64,000 nucleotides of DNA, taken from assembly GCA_015832175.1 (NCBI GenBank), contig WJXW01000009.1, positions 2,351,382-2,415,381 of the forward strand, in the 5' to 3' direction. Positions 50,200-60,800 of this stretch are shown here, one piece after another. Source of the DNA: Paraphaeosphaeria minitans. Lineage: Eukaryota > Ascomycota > Dothideomycetes > Pleosporales > Didymosphaeriaceae. The position numbers and the translations under genes are program-made. Positions within the stretch are counted from its first letter, which is position 1, and the number at the start of each line of letters is the position of its first letter. The notes under the pieces were generated by a model, which saw only the letters and a list, made by a program, of their open reading frames with translations, was not told where the DNA came from and ran no database searches.

Positions 50200-53100
50200 T
50201 ATTAACGCCAACGCGCACCTCTATGCGTAAGTACATCTTTATAAGCGCCTTTCTTAAACGCTTTTGCCTACGCCTATAAATATTAGAAACTATCTTATAG
50301 ATACTTACATTAAGGTATGCTTTCTATATATAAGTATGCCTAGTTTTGGTGCTAACTACTATACCTAGTCTAGTTATTATTATAGACGCCTAGGCAAAGC
50401 ACTTTACTACTTATAACACTAGCTACCTAAAGCCTAAGCCTAAGTTCTCTAAAGGCGTCGCAGTCTTTAATATTACATATAAGGATGCTGCGAACCTAGG
50501 TCCTAGGCGCATTTCTGTAGGCTATATTTTTATAAAAGAGTAGCTATCTGCTATATTAGATAACTAGGCTAGTAATAGCTAGGTAACATTTTAGTAGCTT
50601 TATAATAAGTGTAAATAGCTAGGCTACCTTTAAGCTAGATACCCTAGCTAACTCTACTATAAGTGTAGTAACCCTAGCTATCTAGCGTTAGATTGCTAAC
50701 TTTAAAACACCTACTATACCTATAGTAACGCAGGACATAAGCGTAAAGACTATTAGAACGTTTACCCTCACTATCTAATAGAGGGCTATACTGCTACTAA
50801 CTACTGCGTAATTAACTACGTACCTACACCCACTTAAGCTAGTTAAGCTACAGCCACCTCTACTAAGAGCGTAGCCCCTACTAAAGATAAGGCTATACCT
50901 ATAGGTTTTATAGCTATACCTACTAAAGTATTAGGCGTCCCTACTAATACTACTATTGCGCCTACAGCTAGCAAAGCTTCCACTAACTTAAAACTAGTAG
51001 AAGATTATAGTCTGCCTTTTAGTTAGTTTAAGGCCCTAAAATTAAATAAGATAGAAGTTAAGCTATATGCTATAACTATAAAGCACTATTTATTATCTGT
51101 CTAGCTGCGCCTATTAGTTTTATACGTGAGTAAAAACACAGTAAGCGGCTAGTTTACTAAGGAAGCTATCCTCTAGATTTTTACCTTTAACGCTATTAGC
51201 CTAATTAAAACTTATAAAATATTAGTTAATTTGCCTATAGAATCTAACTAGCGTAATCTTAACTATTTTAGTGCCTACAGCTGCGAAAAGCTAATACAGC
51301 TTATTTCTAGAAATAGTGCTATAGCCTGTCTACTCTATGTATTCTAGGAGATTAAGGTAAATACTAGCCTAGATAGATAGCCCTAAAATCTTCTAGGGCT
51401 TACGCTGTTCTCTAATAGCACCTATAGCCTATACATAGCTATAATATACGCGCTTTAAAACGCGCTGTAGGGATACTACTACGTATAGGTTTACTTCTAT
51501 ACTATAGCCAGCTTATAGTTTAAGGATACTATAAATGAGGTTTCTAAATTAATCTAAATGTAGGTAAAAGTTAACACTATAGCTACCTAGTATCTGCGTT
51601 AGGCTATTAATATCTAGCTAGAGATACAGCTTCTACTAAATAAGTAACCTAAGTACTCTATTCTAGCACGTGAGTAGTTTAACTATTATAAGGAGTATTT
51701 TATAGTGCATTTCTATTTAGCTATTACAGAGTATAAGGCTATCCCTAACACTGTGTTTGTGCCTACAAAGGTGCGCCTAGTTAAGATAGGTAGTAACCTA
51801 GACTAGTGCGCCTACTTTGCGCTTATTATAATAGACAAAAATATAAACCTTTGCGTTAACGCCCTATTTAATATCTAGTTCCTTGGTAACAACATAAGTA
51901 ATAGTATAGTATAAAGAGGGCGCGTAGTGCTGCTAGTAGGTATTACTAATAGCCTTAAGCACTCTGCCTTTATCTAGCGACCCTATAATAGTAGGTCTAG
52001 TTTCTAGTAGGACCCTAAGTTCTCTAAGGACCACGTTATTAAGGCTAATAACTTTAACAATATTAACTAGCTGTAGGCTGCGCTAGATAACTATTTAGAT
52101 ATTAAAGTCTATATTCGTGTTAAGTAACCCTAGAACTAGATTAAGTAGGAAATTAATACGCTGCGCATACTGTTCTAGTAGTAGAATAAGTATAAACTAA
52201 AGCTTAACTTATTGCTTAATAATAATATACTTAATCTCCCTAATTATAGCTACTTTAAGCAGCACATTTTAGCGTTTAGACTTAATACTATGTAAGCTAC
52301 TATTGCTAAGGCCACTAAACTTACTAGGCTAAAGGATAAGTAGTAAAGTTTCTTCTCTTTCCTTAAGCGCTTACGCGCTGGCGTTGGCCTTATTTAGGGC
52401 CCTAGTAGTATAGGTAAATTAAGGTTAATCTTAGCTATTATCCTCTACTACTACGAGCTGTTTGCGCGTGGTAGTAACGCTAGTTAGCTCTAGGTTACGT
52501 TACCTATTAACGCGCAGTTAGATAACCTATGCCTATAAGCGTATAACTAGCTAATAGCTTAGTACACTATGCTTAGTACCTAATCCGCTAACACGACTAT
52601 TCTTTACCTTATTATTATTCACTAGCACATGCAGGAGATAGAGAAGAAGGTCTAGTAAAAAGATACGCTCGCCTTACGCTAGGCGCATAATATTAACACT
52701 AGCCCTAATTATACGCCTAACGTTGGTAGTGCCTCTGCCAGTGAGAATAAGGACAATAATACTATCCTGGAAAACCTGTCTATTAAGTACCTCCTACGCA
52801 CCGCGTTTAACTGGTATAGTAAGAGTCTTAGTAATAATTAGCTTAAGTAGGTTAGTATTATAAAAGGATAGTAGATACTACACCTTACTAGTATACCTAT
52901 AAAAGGTAGGCAGCTCTACTCTATTACTAACCTAAACTCTAGGAAGTACTTGCAGTTCTGCAACCTAATAGAGTAGTATATAAGTGGCCATGTTATAGTA
53001 GTAGAAGATATAGGGTTGCTCTAAGCTACTGTAAACGCGCTAGTAGCTAACCTAGCTCTACTTACACACGCTATTTTTATAACACTATATACACTATTTA

Positions 53101-54350
53101 AGTACTGCACCTACTCTAAGAGTAAAGCATTTACTACACTTTAGGACAAGACTAGTAAGACTACTAAGCGCGCCACCCTCTACTCTTTTATCTAGTTATA
53201 GCTAGACGCCTTCCACATCCTGTTTAGGGACACGTTCTAGCCTACTCTAGTAGTAGGACTAGCTAGGCCTATAGAGACCTATTACTTTTATAAGTAGACT
53301 AAGATGTCGCTCTTCTCCTGCTTTGTTCTTAGTAGCGCCTCTTAGCACTAGTTAGATCTCTAGTATTAGTTTATTCTAGATATAGTAGCTATAGTAAATG
53401 TAATCCTACTAGGCGAGAAACTATGGACTAACCCTAGGGTTACTAATCTACCTAACTTTAACTGCGCTTACTAGTTCTTCTATAATAAGCTTAGCGTTCC
53501 CTAGACTATCTGCTTTCTATAGGTGCAAGACTAGACTAGCTTAAACATAGTTATAAAGTCTACGTATAACGTTTCCTTTGCAACGCGCTGTATTACTATT
53601 ATACTCTAGCTTCTCTACTAAGGGTTTAAGGGCAAAGATATAGGCATTATTGTTCCCTACACAGCGCAACACAACCTATATATTATAGGTGTCTACATAG
53701 TTGCTAACTACCTCTAGGCTATAAATAAGTAGGACACTAATTTAAAGAAGCGCATCGCTAAAAAGCTTTTAAAAGTTACTATCTCTACTATAGATAGCCT
53801 TTAGGGTGCGTAGAGGGATGTAATACTGCTAGATACTATAGTCGCTAGCAAGCTTAGATTTATATAAGATACTAGCTATATCCTCTTAGCTATCTTTTAT
53901 CCTCGCGTTAGTCTTATTATTATTAGAGACAGTAGCGCCTGCTATAATAAAGCCTATAATAAGAAGGCGCACTAGAAGACTGCTTACTATAAGATAGTGT
54001 ATTATTACTAAGAGTAAAAATGCTTTATTAACATTAATGGCTTAAGGCATAAGGAGCGCTGGACAAAGATCACCCTACTAATTAGACTAGATGAGAAGCT
54101 TACTAGCGTTCACACAATAAATAGTGCTAATAACTGGCCCTACACCTTTAGAGATGCCAAGGACAATAGTTTACTAGTTCTAGACTTTATTAAGGAGCTG
54201 TATAGATTAGATAGTAGTAGTATAGACGTTAGCTTTAGTAATAACAATAACAGTATATCTATTGGCAGGGGATCTAACAGCGGCCAGGCTAATACTAAGT
54301 AGGAGGTTTCTGGCGGAGCGGGAGATAGCTGGTAGTAATACCTAAAAGAA
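50200..54350 (+). pseudogene. RIP-degraded SF1 (UPF1/DNA2-like) helicase with zinc knuckles
   Basis: A long plus-strand reading of about 4 kb, broken by TAG/TAA. Two CCHC-type knuckle remnants sit near 50658-50755 (K-C-S-N-P-S-Y-L-A-L-D-C, then S-N-A-G-H-K-R-K-D). SF1 motif I lies near 52350-52425 (FLKRLRAGVGLI then GPSSIGK, for GPPGTGK). The motif near 53640 is IGIIVPYTAQHN, and the motif V-VI region at about 53775-53905 reads TISTIDSL...DVILLDT...VASKLRFI. This matches UPF1-like SF1B helicases. It cannot be functional. The N-terminal function is unknown. Confidence 0.7.
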
Positions 54351-55860
54351 TCCTAGTAATAATATCTAACAGACTCCTATAATATATAGTAGACTCCTTA
54401 TAGGTAGTGTTATAGGGCGGTATAGTAGTAAGCTAGCCCCTAAACACTACTAACTAACTTGTATAGTTAGAATTCTAAATAAGGATTATATTCTATCTTC
54501 TCTCTCCCTATAGTGCATATATTCTTTGTGTTTATATATAAGATAAATAGCTATATATATAAGATATAGATGTAAGTAGGATCTATCTATATATATAATT
54601 ATAATAAGTAATATATACTTATAATTACTATTCTAGCCTACTTTACTATTTTACTCTAGTATAGAGGCCTATTAAGTATTCTCTTTAATTAGGTAGTAAT
54701 ATAAAGTAGAAAGCCTTACTTATGTATACTATAGGTATATTACGCCTCTATTAAGTACTACTAGATTTTCTACTATAAAAGATTAAAGTAGAGCTACTAT
54801 TTATATAGGGAACTAGCTTTATAGTAATTACTATTAATACTATCTATCTACCTAAATATTAAAAAGTTAGTGTTATACTATAGAAAGTAATTAATGTAAT
54901 TTATAACTTTTACTAAGTAATAGTAAATATAAATCTTTAAATTATCTACTATATACTTAAAAGGCCCTACTTAGTAATATATAATATACTATAGAAACTT
55001 AACGTTTTAGTAGTTACTAAGATTTTATTATATTATATAGTTGTTTCTACGGGGTATATATAATAGTAGAAGTTAAATTAATATCTAGTTAATAGCACTA
55101 GGGTAACTATACTAAACTCTACCTATGGTAAGTAATAATATAGCTATCCTAGTAGAAATTACGTAAAGTATGGTAAATTTGTATAAATAAAGATAAATTA
55201 GAAAGTATAAAATAAAGGTATATAGGAGAAATATAAACTTATATAGACTACTATAAGCTACGAAAAATCTAGAGAAATTAATTAATATAAAAATAAGTAA
55301 GGTATTATAAATTTATGTAAATAAATATAAAGGGGAGGATAAAAAGAGTAAAACTTACTATATAAACTATAATAATATAATAAAAGTAAATATAAAACAA
55401 AGTTCTAAAATTTAAAAGCGTAATATAAGATAATATAAATTTACATAAACATAGGTAAAGTAAAGGGATAGAATATTAAAATATATTATATAAAATAGTA
55501 GACCTTTCTATAAATAAAGGTAAGGTAAAAGGTTAGCATTATAAGATAGGTTTAATAAACTAATAAAAAGTTATATAAACTTATAAGATTTATATTAATA
55601 AATACAAAGATAGATTATATAAAGCTATAAAGATTTATATATAGTAGTATATATTAGTATACACTACTAGAAGATAGAGATATTAATAATAATAAAGGGT
55701 GAAATAAGATTATATAACTTTGTATAAAGTACTATAAATATATATAAACTAGTATAATATAAGGTTATAAACTATAGTTAAGTCTTTTATAAGGGTATGT
55801 AAATTAATATAAAATAAAGTAAGATAACGTTATTAAAGAGTATAAAAGATGTTTATTATT
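54351..55860. other. Very AT-rich subtelomeric DNA
   Basis: No gene. From about 55150 it contains degenerate repeats in which TTTRTRTAAATAAAKATAAA-like motifs return every ~120-140 bp. Confidence 0.5.
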
Positions 55861-56760
55861 CTTGTGTTAAGTTATATAAAGTAATATAAATTATTATAAA
55901 GTAATGTAAAGCTATATAAAGTAATATAACTTTCTGTAAAGTGATGTAAGACAAGTTATTAAATAATTTATAAAGTTATACAAGGTTATATTAAGTTGTA
56001 TAAAGTGATATAAAGCTATATAAAGTAATATAACTTTCTATAAAGTAATATAACTTTCTATAAAGTAATGTAAAGCCATATAAAGTAATATAACTTTCTA
56101 TAAAGTGATATATGGTGAAGGTATTAAATATTATATAAAGTTATATAAGGTTATGTTAAGTTGTATAAAGTGATGTAAAGCTATAAAAAGTGATATAAAG
56201 CTATAAAAAGTGATATAAAGCTATGAAAAGTGATATAAAGCTATATAAAGTGATATAAAGCTATATAAAGTAATATAAGGTAATATCACTTTCTATAAAG
56301 TAATGTAGGGTAAAGTTATTAATGTTCTATAAAGTTATATAAGGTTGTGTTAAGTTGTACAAAGTGATATAAATGACTATAAAGTAATATAAAGCTATAT
56401 AAAGTAGCATAACTTTCTATAAAGTGATGTAAGGTAAAGTTATTAAATATTTTATAAAGTTATATAAAGTAGTGTTAAGTTATATAAAGTAATATAAATT
56501 ACTATAAAGTGATGTAAAGCTATATAGAGTAATATAACTTTCTATAAAGTAATGTAAGATGAAGTTATTAAATAATGTATAAAGTTATATGAAGTGATAT
56601 AAATTATCATAAAGTGATATAAATTATTATAAAGTGATATAAATTATTATAAAGTTATATAAAGCCATATAAATTGATATAAAGCTATATAAAGTGATAT
56701 GAAGTGATATATAGTAATATAAAGCTATATAAAGTAATATAGAATAGAGTTATTAAATAT
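55861..56760. repeat. AT-rich minisatellite, first block
   Basis: Many imperfect copies of a short unit built from TATAAAGTGATATAAAGC. GTTATTAAATATTTTATAAA-like spacers recur every ~150-200 bp, giving a higher-order pattern. Confidence 0.85.
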
Positions 56761-56765
56761 GCTCT

Positions 56766-56893
56766 AAAGTTATTAGTTATACCAAAAAACAAATGTAGTA
56801 AGAAGAGAAAAATAAGCTTCTTATAATAAAACTTTATATAGTAGAGAAAACTTAGGGTTTAATTAGAATAGAAATATAGTGTTATAACTAGAC
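56766..56893. repeat. Subtelomeric end-block, inner copy
   Basis: Matches 63579-63703 (AAGTTATTAGTTATAC..., AATAAGCTTCTTAT, AAAACTTTATATAGTAGAGA). The inner copy lies before the flanking repeat of the helicase gene, the outer copy before the telomere. Confidence 0.8.
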
Positions 56894-56954
56894 TAAAGGT
56901 GTACTTTTCTAGGTTAAAAGAGGGTAGGGTAGGAGAAAATTTATTCTATTCTAA

Positions 56955-57617
56955 ATAGTAGTATACTTTTTTATATAGTTATAAAAACTTTTACTTATTT
57001 AGTAATTATAAGTTATACTTTAAATAGTTTATTTATTTTAAGTAGCTTATACTAATAGTACTATATAACTACTAGAGTAAAACTAAATTTAATTTTATAT
57101 TAATAATTTATATTTCTATTAAAAAGAGAATATAAAAGAAATTATTAAAGTAGTAATATTTATAAGTAGAAGTAGGACTTATAAGTAATAAAACTAAATT
57201 ACTAAACTATATAGTAGATAATAAATAATTTCTAGTTATTATAAAATTAAGAAAAAAAAACTAAAGGGTTATTTTTTATTAAAGGGAAAATATATATCTC
57301 TAAAGTTATAGAAAATATAAAGTAATATAACTTTTTAAAAAGTAATATAAGGTAAAGTTATTAACTATTCTATACAGTTATAAAAGGTTGTGTTAAGCTA
57401 TATAAAAGGATATAAATTATTATAAAGGGATATAAAGCTATATAAAGTAATATGTAGTAAAGTTATTAAATATTTTATAAAGTTATATAAGGTTGTATTA
57501 AGTTATATAAAGGGATATAAATTATTATAAAGTAATATAAAGCTATATAAGGTAATATAAAGTAAAGTTATATAAGGTTGTATTAAGTTATATAAAGTGA
57601 CATAAATTACTATAAAG
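56955..57617. repeat. Direct repeat flanking the helicase gene, left copy
   Basis: About 660 bp, near-identical to 62617-63262 in the same orientation. It starts AAATAGTAGTATACTTTTTT and ends in AAAGT minisatellite units (AAATTACTATAAAG). Homology stops abruptly at 57618, where GC-richer DNA begins. Confidence 0.85.
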
Positions 57618-57884
57618 CCTACCCAAGAGGAAGAGGCGTCGGTGGTCACAGACGCGCTAAGATTGGCTTAGCGTTAGGGTTAGAGTTAACGAATTAGGTA
57701 GGATTTGATACCAGAAACGCGTTAGACTAGGGGCAGAAACAATCCTATTCCCCAGCTATTTCTATTTCTTTCTCATTCTAATTCATCTCAACGTAACCTC
57801 TTATACTAATCTACCATCTCTTATTCACAAAATAGGATGGTGGTGGCGCAGGGTTTAGCCATTACTTTTTACTACTAATTCGCG
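57618..57884 (+). promoter_or_regulatory. Leader of the helicase gene with telomere-like motif and hairpin
   Basis: Normal-composition DNA. It contains the inverted repeat GCTAAG/CTTAGC (57656-57661, 57667-57672), then GTTAGGGTTAGAGTTA (57673-57688), a short telomere-like stretch. A pyrimidine-rich tract follows (about 57755-57795), typical of fungal promoters, before the ATG. Confidence 0.5.
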
Positions 57885-60800
57885 ATGGAGTTCTGCTGGG
57901 ACGCTCGAGCTTCCGCGTCAAGCCCAGCTAACAGAGTACTAACATCACCACATCAACAGAACTCTCAGCAGCAACAGCAACTAGCAGGAGAAAACTTAGC
58001 GCAAGCTAATATACAAAAGTATATTCATTTTGTTAAGGAGTACGGCGTGCTTTGCTGCAGCGAGCACAAAGCCGGCATAGAAAATCTCGATGTACATCTC
58101 CGTCAAAAGCATAGTGTACCAGTTAACGAACGGAGGAAATTCATTGAAAGCTGCGCTCTTTTGAGAAGACAAGGGCTGGGCAGCGTTACGCTACCAGACG
58201 CTGGCGGACCGCCAATCCAGGTCCTAGGAGCGCCGTTGGACGGCTTCCAATGCAAGCAGCCAGCATGCAGCTATCTTACGCGAAACAAGGGCCAGATACG
58301 ACTACACTGCAACAGTCATGGGTTAGCGTTCAAGACGGGATCAGATGCGCTCTACCAGAAGGTAAAGATGCAGTCTTTCTTCCCCGCTTCAGGACGGCAG
58401 CGGTACTTTGTAGTTTGCGTCCCCGATGTAGCGGACAGCGGAGCAGACGCTAGGGCGCATAAAGAAGAGGTGGAAGACATTCTGGCAGAGTACGCGCGAA
58501 CGCAGGAGGAGAGGAAGCGGCAAGAGCAGGTGATGGATGCAGAAGTCGCAAAGACAGACAAGACAGGCTGGTGGAAGTTTACAGAGTGGCCAGAGCACTT
58601 TGCGAACCGCAACTGCGTGCACCTTGCCCACGCGATCCGGCTGCCGCGCCGGGACGAGCCCAAGCTGCAGAAGGCCGCGCGGGCTGTGGAGCAGCTGGTG
58701 GAGCAGAGCGTCCGAGGGCTGTCCTCGCTACCACGTGAGACCCGACGATGGGTGAAGAGTGCGCAGGCCAACGAGATCCACCAGCAGCCGATAGCCCGAC
58801 TGCAGAACCCAGAGAGCCAGGCGCGCTATGCTGGGTACATTGTGATGTTCGTGTGCTATGTCCTACGTATCGTCGCCGCCGAAGAAGCGGACAAGGAGAG
58901 CGAGGACACGGAGAGTAGCGAGGGCAGCAGCACCGACGACAGCAGCGACGGCGACGGCAGCAGCAGCGACTGCAGTGATGAGAGCCCGCCCGAGGCCCAC
59001 ACAGGTCGCCGAGTCAAAGTTGATCCCATGAAGGACGCGCGGGAGATGTTCCCATGGAAAGAGGACCAAAAGCTGCTGGCCACCATGCTCTGGGAGGCCC
59101 TGGACAGCAACGACGAAGCCGGCCACATCGTCCTAGTGCGCCGGATGCTTAGTACGTTCATCATGACGACCTACATCCGCAGTCCGTTTGAGAGCGGGCT
59201 CGTTCACTTTGCTGCTGTGCTTGGGTTCGATTCAGAGACACGTCGACTGCGCACCGCGAAGAACTATTCGTATCTAGTGGCTGGGATGGTGTACTGCGTT
59301 CGGGTGATCAGTGTCGAACACCTACTTCCGCCCGCGCAACGGGAACAGCAGGGCTTGGTGGAACGTGACCACTATCTTGACCTGAGAAAGCGCTTCCTAG
59401 CGGACGGGTCCTTCAGCCCGACGAGCCAGCTGCTTAGTCTGCTGGCCTATGGCAAGTTCATCGGCATGAATACCGGCAACGCGGGCAACGCCTTCTGGTC
59501 AGAGGATAAGAAGATCTTCTACCTCAACGGTAGACCCATCGTTATACACCATTTCCAGCTGATGGCCCAAGAACTGTTGACCGAGCTGGAGGACCTGCTC
59601 TGGGGTGAGCTGCTCTGGGTCCGCAGTCCCGGTCAGCGTTTCCCGATCCGGCTCGACCTGATTCAGGACGATGTCGCGTGCACACGACGCGGCATGTCCT
59701 TTGTCACGCACGGGAACAACGGCCTGGAGAATGGCTTGCGATGGATGCTCGAACGGATGATGCAGGACGAGCAGGGTCGGAAGCTCCGCTCCGGAGATGG
59801 GACTTGGAACGTTGCACGCGTGAAGCTGTACCTGCGCAGTGTCAAGCGCTTCAAGGAGCTGGAGCTTGCCAATCTCCACATTGACGAGGGAATGCCAGGT
59901 CGGGGCACCGAGATCACGTCGATGCGGTTCCGCAACGGAGCACTGCAGGACCGCAACCTCTTCGTGATGGACGGACAGATCATGACGGTGGTCCGTTACT
60001 ACAAGTCGCAGTCGCAGTTCGACAAGCCCAAGGTCATCCCAAGGTTCCTGCCCTCGCGGCTCTCGCAGGTGCTCGTTGTGTACCTGGCGTACGTGCAGCC
60101 GTTCGAAGAGTACCTGACCGTGGAGGTGCTGGGCGGCAGCTTCACCGACTACCTGTGGGCCAACGAGCAGGGTCCGTGGCACACGGATCACCTGACGCGG
60201 GTGCTGAAGCGCGAGACGGGCAAGCACCTGGGGGTGGCGCTGAACACGCTCGACTACCGACACACGGCGGTGGGGATTGGGCGGGAGGTGGTTGGGGATG
60301 TGTTTGGGCGGGGTTACCAAGACGAGGTGGGTGAGATTGAAGAGCCCGAGGTCGACGAGGACGGTGAGAGCCCGTTGGAGCTGCAGAGCGCGCGGACGAC
60401 CAAGATCGGCCTGGCCAACTACAGCGTGCCCATCGATATTGTGAAGCATCTCAGCATGCGTTCGATCGAGACCTTCCGGCCGCTCAGTCGGCGCTGGCAC
60501 GAGTTTCTAGGTGTGGATGGGCACGAGGTACGACCCAGTGCAGCCAGGAAGCGGCGATGGGAAGAAGAAGGAGACGGTCAAGACAAAGGGAGAGATGATC
60601 TCGCCGTGGTCGTGCCGCAGAAGAAAACCAAACCAGGGGGTGTCACTGCGAGTGCGATGTCTAGAGCGATGCAGCAGGCACTTGGCCAGGCTACTGCATC
60701 GTTCAAGTCGGACGAGCAGGAACAGGCCATGTTCGCTATGGTGAACGGTCAGACACCGCTGGTGGTCGTGCTCCCCACAGGTGGAGGCAAGAGTCTGCTG

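Noticed and set aside
59499..60500. 333-codon minus-strand frame within the helicase gene
   Set aside because: Antisense shadow of GC-rich coding sequence; its His/Leu-rich content mirrors the true frame.
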